The translations under genes were made by a program, and so were the position numbers. This document shows positions 6,963 through 17,000 of a DNA stretch of 54,989 nucleotides, one piece after another. The stretch's first letter is position 1. Each line of letters begins with the position of its first letter. The DNA is from Deinococcus sp. Leaf326 (GTDB lineage: Bacteria > Deinococcota > Deinococci > Deinococcales > Deinococcaceae), in contig NZ_LMOM01000016.1 of the NCBI RefSeq assembly GCF_001424185.1, positions 1-54,989 of the forward strand, read 5' to 3'. The notes beneath the pieces were generated by a model. The model was not told the origin of the DNA, ran no database searches, and saw nothing but the letters and a program-made list of their open reading frames with translations.

Positions 6963-9218
6963 TCAGAACGTCCGGGACTGCTCCAACCAATTAAAGCCGT
7001 CGAACGCAAAACTGATCCGTGCGCCGGCCGGCGGCGTCACGTCTTGGTAGCCCGCCAATCTCCAGTTCCCCACTGGGTACGTCCCGCCCAACTCCTGTGC
7101 CAGGGTCGCCAGATTGTTCTCGAAGAACAGCGTCACCACATCATCCGGCGCGCCCTTCGTCATCCCCCGGAAGGTTGTCGCCTCCTCCGGGTTGATCTTG
7201 ACCAGCGTCGCCGTCACCGGGATATGCGCCGCATACCCCGCTGTCGTCACCGCCGCTTTCACAGTCGGCACGAAGCTGTTCTGCGCCATCGACGTGTAGC
7301 CCACGTTGTGCAGGCTGGCCGGCACCGACGTGTTGTAGCTCCCGATCTCCCCCTTCGCATTGCCTCCGAAATAGCACCCCCGGATGTCCAGATTCCCGAC
7401 CATCAGTGCTGCTGTGGTCGGGTTTCCTGCCGCGTCCGGCACGCTGATGCCCAGGCCGTACTGCTGCGTCTTCCCACTTCCCCGCGTGTCCGTGCTCCGC
7501 ACCTCACGCAGCTTGATCCCCGTTGCCCCTCCCGACGTGGCCAGCGTCAGCCCGTTCACCTGCCGCGTGGGACTGACGTTGCCGTAGTTGTTGTCCTCCA
7601 GCACCGCCTTATCCACGGTCACTCCCGCCACGTAGTCCAGTTGCAGCCCCGACGACCTGTTCCGCCGCGCCTGAATGTTCTCGAACAGCACATCGCGGAT
7701 GTACTCGGCCAGATTTGGCCCGGTATCGAACCCGTTCGCGGCATTGTCCTCGGCGATGGCGTTGCGCACAGTCAGGTTGTGCGCCAGTCGGTAGAAGTAG
7801 AAGCCCGCTGCCCCCACACCGTCCTCGTCGAACCCATTGCGCCGGGTGCGGATGCCGTCCACCAGGGCATTCGGGGTGCCGATGGCCGCCCCGTCCAGGC
7901 CGCAGTCCTCAAAGAATCCGCCGATGAGGCGCCCGTCGCGCCCGTCCCAGCCCGCCGCGATCTGCGCGGCGCTCAAGCCCAGGTCGGTCGTCGCCTCGAA
8001 GCCGGGGAACCCCCCGGACTCCCCAGGCTTCTTGCGGCCACAGCGAGAGATTCGGGCATTCTCGACCTGCCAGGCCAAACAGCCCGAGAGGTAAGCGCCC
8101 ATGTCACCGAAGTCCTGGATGGTGGCGTCATGGAGCCCGAAGCGCGCAGCCCGGACGGCGGCCACTGCCTTGAACCGGCGGGTCTGATTCGTGTAGTCCC
8201 CGGAGATATTCAGGCCGTACAGGGCCACGTCTGCTGCGCCCTGGGCGCAGAAAATGGCGTCTTGAGCGGGAATGGTGGTCGAGGGGTCGATGATGATGCG
8301 GGCGCGTCCGTTGCTGAAATCGTGCACCGATCCGGCTGGGATGTTCATCTGATACTGCGGGGCGAGCCTGAAGAGGGCGTCCGGCCACAGCGCCCGTCGC
8401 GCCGCCGCGATTTCGAGCATGAAGCGGTAGTAGGCGTTGTTGTCCTCCAGCTGCCCGTTGCCGCGCAGGTAGTTCAGGACGTTCACCACAATCCGGGTCT
8501 GAATGTTGATGCTGCCGATGCGCTCGCGTTCCGTAATGTCGGCGGCGCGCAGCATCGCGTCCTCCAGTGCCGAGGCTCGCGCACCCGAGGCCAGGGCCAC
8601 GGTGCGCCCTGTCTCGGCCGTGCCGGACCACGCGATGTCCAGCACGTCTCCTTGCGGCGACACCCAGCGGTAGAGCCCAGCCGGGTCGCCCGCGTGCGGC
8701 TCCCGGCCTAGGCTGCGCAGCGCCGCGCTCGTGCGGGCCTGCTCGGTCACGTCGGCCGCCTGAACCACAGCCGCCGCCACCTGCTCCTGCTGCACCTGGG
8801 TCTGCGCCAGGGCCTCGACGACATTCAGGCGCTGCTCCTCGGAGATCAGCGTCTCGCCTGGCACCAAGCCGAATGCCGACAGGTCCCAGCCGCCCCCACC
8901 CGTATCGCGCGGGTGGCCCTTGATCACGATGGGCAGCGCCCGCACGCCCGGTCCTTCCGGCGTGACCGTCACTGTGACCAGGCTGGTCAGCGGGTCGCCC
9001 AGCTCCGGCGCGAAGGCCTTCAGAAAGGGCGTATCGGCGGTCTTGCCCTCGTGGATCTCGGCCCACTGACCGTCCACCCGCACGGCCCAGCCGTCGTAGC
9101 GTCCCCCGGCCATCTGGGCGGCCACGCGGTAGGGCGCTGCGTGTTCGAGTTTGACTGGACCACCCGTGCTGCCCGGCGGCAGCAGCACGCGGCCCGTGAT
9201 CGGAATGAGTTTCGCCAT
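6963..9218 (-). CDS. Tail spike or fibre with parallel beta-helix, 751 aa
   Basis: Residues 1-130 are probably virion-attachment and collar sequence. Residues 130-180 are a short helical region (TQVQQEQVAAAVVQAADV). From about 290 to 650 the sequence has the repeating short-strand pattern of a pectate-lyase-like right-handed beta-helix (NISGDYTNQT, FEDCGLDGAAIGTP, AEDNAANGFDTG, LEDNNYGN). Such spikes bind and often degrade surface polysaccharide; no catalytic pair can be named by eye. Start ATG 9218 follows TTTTAGGAGC; an upstream ATG at 9242 lies inside the previous gene. Confidence 0.75.
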   Translation of the reverse strand: MAKLIPITGRVLLPPGSTGGPVKLEHAAPYRVAAQMAGGRYDGWAVRVDGQWAEIHEGKTADTPFLKAFAPELGDPLTSLVTVTVTPEGPGVRALPIVIKGHPRDTGGGGWDLSAFGLVPGETLISEEQRLNVVEALAQTQVQQEQVAAAVVQAADVTEQARTSAALRSLGREPHAGDPAGLYRWVSPQGDVLDIAWSGTAETGRTVALASGARASALEDAMLRAADITERERIGSINIQTRIVVNVLNYLRGNGQLEDNNAYYRFMLEIAAARRALWPDALFRLAPQYQMNIPAGSVHDFSNGRARIIIDPSTTIPAQDAIFCAQGAADVALYGLNISGDYTNQTRRFKAVAAVRAARFGLHDATIQDFGDMGAYLSGCLAWQVENARISRCGRKKPGESGGFPGFEATTDLGLSAAQIAAGWDGRDGRLIGGFFEDCGLDGAAIGTPNALVDGIRTRRNGFDEDGVGAAGFYFYRLAHNLTVRNAIAEDNAANGFDTGPNLAEYIRDVLFENIQARRNRSSGLQLDYVAGVTVDKAVLEDNNYGNVSPTRQVNGLTLATSGGATGIKLREVRSTDTRGSGKTQQYGLGISVPDAAGNPTTAALMVGNLDIRGCYFGGNAKGEIGSYNTSVPASLHNVGYTSMAQNSFVPTVKAAVTTAGYAAHIPVTATLVKINPEEATTFRGMTKGAPDDVVTLFFENNLATLAQELGGTYPVGNWRLAGYQDVTPPAGARISFAFDGFNWLEQSRTF

Positions 9219-9225
9219 GAAGCTC

Positions 9226-9642
9226 CTAAAAGTCGTGCCCATCCTCGCTGTCGGGGTCGGGCACCTCGGCGAGGATCAGGGTGAGGGTGAGATTCGCCAT
9301 CCAGCTGAAGCGCTCCTCGGTGGGCACGCCCACGAGGTCGGCGCCCAGCAGCGGGGTCTCGCGGCGGCCGTCGCGGTCGTAAGAGGTCGCCCGACGCAGA
9401 TCCTGCCGCAGCTCCCGCAACCACAGGCTCAGGGCCGCCTCGCTCTCGGCATAGACCTTCCCGGTCAGGGTCATGGCTTCTGGATCGGGCAGGCCGTCCG
9501 AAAGGTCGAAGGTCTGCCGGAACCCGTGTGCGCGCACGAGGTTGCGGGTGGTCGTAAAGGGCGCGAGCTTCTCGGGCTTGAGGGTACCCGGCAGTGCCCG
9601 GCGCTTCTCGGGGGTGGTGATCCAATACTGCTCGTCGCTCAC
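9226..9642 (-). CDS. Minor tail or baseplate-associated protein, 138 aa, GTG start
   Basis: The start is GTG 9642, which overlaps the stop of the upstream gene in GTGA; a longer reading upstream is a shadow of the neighbour. The product begins VSDEQYWITTPEKRRALPG and looks like a compact beta-rich protein with a predicted strand at ERFSWMANLTLTLILAEV. Its place between the large baseplate-like protein and the spike suggests a connector or distal tail part. No family is recognised. Confidence 0.6.
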   Translation of the reverse strand: MSDEQYWITTPEKRRALPGTLKPEKLAPFTTTRNLVRAHGFRQTFDLSDGLPDPEAMTLTGKVYAESEAALSLWLRELRQDLRRATSYDRDGRRETPLLGADLVGVPTEERFSWMANLTLTLILAEVPDPDSEDGHDF

Positions 9643-11024
9643 GCCGCCCCCCGTTTCTGCCCTGCATAGGGCAGCGCGGCGGTCAGGATCTTCGTGCTGG
9701 CCTCCCCCCGGCTCCAGGTCACCACTGCGCCCGCCGCGTGCTGAGTGACCCCGCCGACGATGCCGCACAGTGCCTCGGGAACCGTGATCAGGAAGGGCGG
9801 GACATGCACGCCCGGCAGGCTGAACTCGTAGGTCGGCCCGATGGCGAAAGGCGCAGCCCAGCCGTAGGGCATGACGATGCCCGCGACGTTCTCAATCCCC
9901 AGGGTGGAGGTCGCCGCGAAACGCTGAAGGGTGAAGTACCCGCTCGTGCCCAGGGCCTGGATGCTGGCCGAGAGCTGCGGGGTCATCGCCACTTCCAGCG
10001 GCACCTGCCAGCGCTGCTGGTACACGCCGCTGGCCTTGTAGGTGACCGGCGCCGAGATCATAGGCATCCCAGGTGCTGAGAGCAGCAGCGTGACCTCGAT
10101 GGGGGCGCTGTCCACCTCGACGTTCATCGTGATCTCAACGAACACCTCCTGCACCCGTCCCTGCTGGGTGAGGATGTCGAACTGCGGGTTAATAATCCAG
10201 CGCCGCCCAGCGCCGGTCATCGGGTAGCGGAGGTCCAGACCTGACTCGTAGGGCGGCGGCATGAAGACGTGCGGCACGCTCAGCGTGCGCGGCTCCACGG
10301 TCGCCTCCCCCAGTCGCCGGGGCGCGAAGGGCGGTACGTCGCTCCGCGAGAAGGTGCGCGCGGGCCAGCCGTCGTCAGCGGACAGCCGAGCGTCCGACAC
10401 GTAATCGGTCACTGACCATCCGAGATTCCGGAACCCGTAGGCCCGGTGGTCTACGGTGTAGAGCGCTGGGGTGGCCCCCTCGGGCCGCCCGATGATGCCT
10501 GCGAGGTCCGCACTCACGCCGGCCTCGCTGTTGGGGTAGGGCTCCAGCGCCGTGTTCACGGCCTCCTCGCGGGTCTGCTCGGCCGTTGCGGTAGGCATAG
10601 CCACCCCGAAGGCCCGCGTGCCGCCAGGGGTCAGGCCTGCTCCGTCGAGCGCGGCCCCAGCGCCGGTCCCCGGGCGGCCCAGGAAGGCGCTCTCGATTCC
10701 GGTGAGGGGCACGCCACTCAGTTCGCCGCGCTGCCGAATAGCGGCCTCGGCGATGGCCCCAGCGATATACCCGGTGCCGTGCTCACTCTCCAACCGTGCG
10801 CGGATCATGCGTGGCCAGGCCCGCGTCTCCCACACGGCAGGAAGGGTGGCAAGCCCCAAGTTGCCCGAGCGCAGGGTACCCAGCGGCCCGAACGACAGGC
10901 TCACCTCGATGGCGGTCGCATCGAACTTCTCGTCAGGCACCCCGAAGGAAGGCGCGTCATGGGCCTCGAAGTACAGGCGACGCGGCCGCCACGCCGAGCC
11001 GCCCTGTCCGGCAGTGATATTCAC
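9639..11024 (-). CDS. Large tail-tip or baseplate-like structural protein, 461 aa
   Basis: The gene directly follows the tape measure, where siphoviruses encode distal-tail and tail-tip proteins. The protein is beta-rich and soluble with long Pro/Gly loops (residues 100-200) and a more regular beta domain at 290-450 (EVFVEITMNVEVDSAPIEVTL, VTYKASGVYQQRWQVPLEV). No enzyme motif is visible. The ATG is two bases from the stop of the tape measure gene and follows a GGAGC site. Structural role is inferred from position only. Confidence 0.6.
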   Translation of the reverse strand: MNITAGQGGSAWRPRRLYFEAHDAPSFGVPDEKFDATAIEVSLSFGPLGTLRSGNLGLATLPAVWETRAWPRMIRARLESEHGTGYIAGAIAEAAIRQRGELSGVPLTGIESAFLGRPGTGAGAALDGAGLTPGGTRAFGVAMPTATAEQTREEAVNTALEPYPNSEAGVSADLAGIIGRPEGATPALYTVDHRAYGFRNLGWSVTDYVSDARLSADDGWPARTFSRSDVPPFAPRRLGEATVEPRTLSVPHVFMPPPYESGLDLRYPMTGAGRRWIINPQFDILTQQGRVQEVFVEITMNVEVDSAPIEVTLLLSAPGMPMISAPVTYKASGVYQQRWQVPLEVAMTPQLSASIQALGTSGYFTLQRFAATSTLGIENVAGIVMPYGWAAPFAIGPTYEFSLPGVHVPPFLITVPEALCGIVGGVTQHAAGAVVTWSRGEASTKILTAALPYAGQKRGAA

Positions 11025-11025
11025 G

Positions 11026-14000
11026 TCAGCTCCTCAGTTGAGTCCAGTCGGTGTTGCCGCCCCGCTGGTCCGTCCAGCGCATGAAGCGGTCGAGAATCGC
11101 GCCGAAGAGCCCCACACCCTGGGTGAAGGCGTTGGCCGCCGTCAGGAACTGCGGCGCGCTGGTCTGTACGGCGCTGGCCAGGGTGCTCAGCACGTCGAAG
11201 TTGATGGTGCTCGTCAGGGTCGGGGCTTCCACCTTGATCTGGGTGGTCCCGCTGTCGAGCGTGGTGCTGCCGCTGGCCACGTCCTTCGCGTCCACCCCGA
11301 AGACGCCCAGCTCCTGCGCGGCCGGCACGAGCACGTTCTGGTAGAGGTCGCTCAGGCCGCTGCTCAGGTCGGAGATGGCCCCCTGGATCTCTTTGGCGAT
11401 GCCCACCCGGTCGGTCGCGCTGGCCGCCATGTACTTGTCGATCAGCGGCTGGAGCCGCGCCTTGAAGGCTTCCCCGTTCACGAACGCGGTGATGATGCCC
11501 TGGAGGATCTGGTCGGCGAGGATGGCCTTCACGTCCACGCCGAGGTCCGCGAACCCCTTCTTGCCGGCGCGCAGCCCGGAGATCATGCCACTGCTGATGC
11601 CGGAGGTGATGCTGTCGCGCAGGGTCGCGGTCAGTTCATCGGCCGCCGACCGTGCCGCGTCCGGGTCGATCAGGCGGTCGGTGATCGGCTTGATGCCCTG
11701 TGCGAACTGTTCGACCTGAGACTCGAAGGCCCCCATCGAAGCATCCAGCCCGGCCAGGGCGTCGGCCATGCCCTGCCGGTTCCCGTCCTTGAAGGCCTTC
11801 AGGTAGGCATCCAGGAAGGGCTGGAGGATGGTCTGAATCCCGGCCGACTGGAGGAACCCGTCAATGAGGCCCTGCACCACGTACTCGGTGAGGCTCGTCT
11901 TCAGGGCCTGCGACACGTCCTTGACGCCCAGCTTCCCGGCCTTGAAGCCGTTCATCAGGGCGCCGCTGACGCTGCCGTAGATGGCGTCGCCCAGGCTCGT
12001 GGCGATGTCCAGAGCGGCCTGGTCGATCTCGGTGGTCTTGAACCCGAAGAAGCCGAGGATGCCGCCGCGCGAGACGACCTTCGCGTACTGGGACGTGTCG
12101 AAGATCTTGACGCCCTTTGTCGCGTCGGCCACAGCCTGTGCGGCCTTCTTCGCGCTGTTCGCGCCGCCCCGGAACAGGTCCACGATGGTGCTGATCAGGG
12201 TGGTGATCCCAGCGATCAGGGCGCCCACCCAGTCCCCCTTGGCGAGCGACCCGAGGACCGCCTGCACGCCGGAGACGAAGGTCGAGAGGGCCTGGTCAAT
12301 GTCCTCGTCTCCAGTCTTGAAGACCTCGCCCAGCGCGCCGATCAGGGCCGAGGCCCCAGCGATGATCGAGCCCTTCCCGCCCTTGCTGCCGCCCTTCTGG
12401 AAGTAGGCGGTCAGGCCGTCCAGTCCGGCGCTGATGATCCCCTGAAGTGCCCCGCCCTTGCCCACAGCCTTCGCCACGGTCTGGAGGCGGTCCACGATGG
12501 GGCTGGTGCTGGTGTTCCGGATCTTGTTGTCGAGGTCAGCGACAGTCCTGGCGATCTTCGCGTACTCGTCGGTTTCCTCCTTTCCACCATCCTTCAGGCC
12601 CTGGAGCCGCCCGCGCCAGTAGGCCAGCGCCGACTTCAGACCCGCGATGTAGGCCGGGCTGCCGTCCTTGCCCTCGCTCTCGGCGATCTGGTAGTTCAGT
12701 TCGGTCAGGGCGAGCTTGCTTTCCTGCGCCTGGTCTCGCTGCCCCAGCGTGAAGGCTGCGGCGGCCGCGTCCCCTGCCCCACCGGCCGCGATGATGACGC
12801 GGTCGATAAAGTCCTGAAACAGCTGCATGTTGGCTTCCAGACCATCGCGGGTCTGGCGCTCGTCGGGGGCGAGCTCGTCGTCGGTCTTGTTCTCGAAGTC
12901 GGCGTAGGCGAGTTTTGCCTTGTCGAGAAAGCCCTGATAGGTATCGAGCAGCCCCTTGTATTTCGCCTCTGCACTGGCGCGCGCGCTCCCCTCGTCATCG
13001 GGCTTGCCGATGGCGTCGAGGTCACGCTCGAAGCTCGTGGTCAGCCCATCGGTGTTCTGCATGACGACCTTGCTGGCCGCCGCGCGGGCCGCCTCCCCGG
13101 CCAGCTTGATCTTGCGAATGCCCTCGTTGACGGCTGCCAGAGCCGCCTCTCCAGCCTTGCCCATTCCGGCGTAGACCCCCTGCCAGAACTCCAGCGCAGA
13201 GAGGGCGAGCTGCCGCTGACGTTCCTCCATGTTCCCCAGACCGTCGAGCTGCTGGTCTATCCGGGTCCGGGCCGCGTCGAGCAGCTCGTCGGATGTCGCC
13301 TTCGCGGCGGCGGCCAGGGCCTTGTCCGATGCGAGGATGGCCTGCCCCACTGCCCGCTTGGTGCTGAGCTGGTAGTCCCGCACGCTGTCCGCGCCCCGGC
13401 GCTCGATGGCCCCCATGTTCGAGGTGTGCTCGGCCAGGAGCTTGGCCTGCACCTGGTTGAGCGTCCCGTTCTTACGGGCGGCCTCCACAGCGTCGGCGTA
13501 GCGGTCGCGCTCGGCCTGTTCCTCGATCTCGCGTGAGGCCGCCACCTCGCGCCGCTTCTGTTCGACGAGCTGCGGCTGGTAGCGCTTACGGATGTCGAGG
13601 ATCTCCTGTTGGGTCAGTCCCTCCAGACTGAGTGCCTCTTCCTGCGCAGCCTCCAGATCGGCGGTCTGGCGGGTCAGTAGGTCGAGACTGTTCTTGCGGA
13701 TGGTGTCGCGGGTCTGGCGGTCCACGGTCTTGAGCGCATCGTCGAGCTGGGTTTTAGCGCTCAGCTCGGCCGCGTTGCGGTCGCTCAGGTTCTTCGCCAG
13801 GGCGTTGGTCAGGCGCTGCGCGCTCGCGGCGAGGTCGCGGTCCCGAGTGGCTTGTGCCCTACGCAGCTGCTCGTCGGTCACCCCCTGAAGTTTGCTGCGC
13901 GCCGTGTAAGTGTCCTGGATCTCCTGACTCTCCCGAACGTTCTCCGCACGGGCGCGGGCGTCGCGGGCGGCTTGGATGCGGGCCCCGTACTGGAGTTCGA

Positions 14001-17000
14001 GCTGGTACAGGGCCGCGTAGTTGCCCTGCGCAGCGGCCTGATCGTTCGCGTACTGACCCTCCAGATTCTCAGTGGCTGCCGAGGCCTGCGATACCCGGCT
14101 CTCCGCGTCCGCCTGATCGAGCTGCTGGGTGGTCAGGGTCTTGCGCTTGGCGATCTCCGCGTCGAGGATGGCCAGCTTCTTCGCGTCGCCGCCGTTGGCG
14201 ATCACGCGGGCGCGGGCGGCCACGAGTTCGGCGTAGGCCCACTCACCCACCGACTTGCTGAGCTTGTCGATTTCGGAGCGGTAGTCCGCGACCTTCTGCC
14301 CCGAGGTCGTCAGGGCCTGCCCCTGGGTCAGGAGGGTGTTGATCCCCCCCTGAAGGGCCACGGGCAGCTCGGCAGCCTTCGCGCGAGCATTTTCCAGCGC
14401 CTGCCGGTAGCGCAGCAGGGTGTCGGCGGTGACCTTCCCCGTCTGGACCTGTTGACTGAAGCGCTCATTGAGCTGGCGCAGGTCGCGCTCCAGATTCTGG
14501 GCAGCTTTCTGCCGCTCCCCAGCCTGCGACACCTCGGTCGCCGTCGCCTTCTTGGCCTCCTGTACCACGCCGTCGCGGGCGATCTGGGCCTGACGCAGGG
14601 TGTTCTCGTAGGCCTGGGCCGAGCGGCGTAGGGCCGCGTCCCGCAGGGCAGGGGTCGTCAGTGCCTTAGCCGCGGCGTCGTCAATGGCCTTCTGAGCGAG
14701 GGCCACCTTCGTCTTCGCGGCCAGTTCCGAGTCTGCCTGCCGGCGGATGACCTTCTCGCGCTCGGCGGCCGTCCCCACGAAGCGCTGCAGCTCCTGTTGG
14801 TTCAGGAGGTCAATGCGCTCCAGCGTGAGCCGGGCGTCGGCCACCCGACCTTCACGCAGCTGCCCGTCGAGCTTGGCCTGTTCGTCTTTCAGGGTCTTGC
14901 CCGATTCCTGAATGGACCGTAGCCGGTCGGTCTCGATCTCGCGCAGGCTGTTCTGGTAGGTCGCCCGGGCAGTGGCCAGGGCCTGCTTCTGGTTGCTGGG
15001 GTCCAGCTTGCGGGCCGCCGCCTCGTCGATCTTGAGCTGCGCCTGGGCGATCTGCTTCTGAGCAGCTGCGACCTCGTTCGCATTCGAGCGGACCAGCTTC
15101 GCACGGGCGACCTCATTGGTCCCGGCCTGCAAGAGGGCGCGGGCCTGGATGGTCTGGAGCCGCTCAAGCGCCGAGCGTGCCTCGCTCAGGCGGCCCTGTT
15201 CAGCCTCGCGGGCGATGGTGGCCCGCTCGGTGTTCGTCTTCTTCTCGAACTCGGTGCGGGACTTCAGGGCGGTGCGCTCGTAGTCCAGGACCTTCTGGGC
15301 CGCGTCCCCGTTGAGCTTGACCCACTTGGCGATTTCGCGGTCGGCGTTGGCCTGAACGGTCCCGCCCACACGGGTACGGGCCTCCAGACCGGCGAGGTCT
15401 TTGGCGCGGGTCTGGTACTTGCGGTACTCGGCTTCGGTGACACCCGCGAGGTCGTCGTTGCCCTTCTTGTTGCGGGTCTCGATGGTCTTCCAGACGTCGG
15501 CATTTTTGGTCTTGAAGGCCGCGATGCTCTGGTTCACCTTCGTCAGCCACACGTCGTTGCCAGACTTCAGCGCGAGCTGGTACTGGTTGAACAGGCGCTG
15601 GCCTTCCGCGAGGGCCTTCTGGAGCTTCGCGTTCGGGGTGTCGCCCGTCAGGGGCGTGCCACTGAAGCCCGTGGCTGCCCCGTACAGGTCATCGCCTCGG
15701 ATGTAGCCCGAGACCTTGCCCAGCCGGTTTACATCCACGTCGTCCACCGGGTTCCTGCCCTTGGTGGCCGCGTTGCTGACCCGGTTGTTCCCCCGGACCT
15801 TGCCGTTCCCGATGTAGATGCCGACGTGCCCGGCACCGCCGTCCTGGTAGAAGACGGTATCGCCGGGCTTCAGGTCGTTCACGCCTGTAAAGGTCCGCAG
15901 GAGGCCTGCGGCCTGGGCGTTGCGCTGCGCGTCGGATGCCTCGACCACGCCGTTCCTGTTGCTGTCTTTCTGGAACAGGGTGTTGACGTAGTTGGCAATC
16001 TTCGGCTCAGCCTTGCCCAGGGTCATGCGGACCCAGCGGGCGCAGTAATCCACCACGCGGTCGGCCTCACGGTTCCCGGTGGCGCGCAGGGTCTGCTCAG
16101 CGATGCGCAGACCCACCTCGGTCGCGGCGCCAGCACGCACCTGCCCCGGCAACAGTGGCCCCTGACCGGTAAGGGTGTTGGGATTCCTGGCCTGATTCTG
16201 AGCGCGAGCCGCTTCCAGTTCCTTTTTCGCAGCTTCCAGTCGGGTCTCTGCGAGCTTGATGGCCTGCGGATCGACTTTCACTGTGCGGTTGCCGAAGATG
16301 TCCGCGCCGGTGATGCTCCCAGCCTGTGCATCGCTGAGCATCTGGTTTGCCAGCAACACCTTTGCCGTGGCGAGGCTGAGTTTGTCGCCTGCCGCCCGGA
16401 GCTGGGCCACCCGCTTCAGTAGAGCCTCTTGTGACCTGTTGGCGTTCTGATCGATGGTGTCGTAGATGTTCTGGGTGTCGTTGATGATGCTGTTGGCATA
16501 CCCCGCGATCCCGGCGGCTACGGTGGCGATCAGGCCGATGGGGTTGCTGGCGACGAAAGCCTTGAGGGCTAGACCAACCCCCGCGATCATGCCGGGCAGG
16601 GCCACGAGGATGCCACTCAGGGTCGCCCAGGCGCTGACCGTCGCGGTGGCGACCACGTTCGCGCGGAACGCCAGGAAGGCGACGCCGGCAGGCACGAGGT
16701 AGCCGGTCAGCTCATCGAGGTGGCTACCCAGGTTTCCGGCCTGGTCCACGAGGCTGCTCATGGCCGAGACCAGAGCCAGGGCCGCAGGGGCAAGCTGTTC
16801 GCCGAGCTGCTGCTTGAGCACAAGCACCTTGTTCGACAGCTCGGCCTGCACCGCGGCCAGGGCGGCCGTGCGTTCCTTCGCGGCGAGGTCGGCCGTGCCC
16901 TGACGGGTCAGCGCCTCGGTACGCTCATCAAGAAGGCGAGTGCCTTGGCTGTTGGTGGTGTTGTAGGCATCGAGAAGGGTGGTCGCGGTGCGTACGCCGT

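Noticed and set aside
6780..8711. Plus-strand open frame of 643 codons
   Set aside because: Antisense shadow of the beta-helix tail spike; no ribosome site and no domain.
10552..13536. Plus-strand open frame of 994 codons
   Set aside because: It lies wholly antisense to the tail genes, its composition is that of a GC-rich shadow (Gly/Ala/Val/Asp runs), and the minus-strand tape measure and baseplate frames are far better supported.
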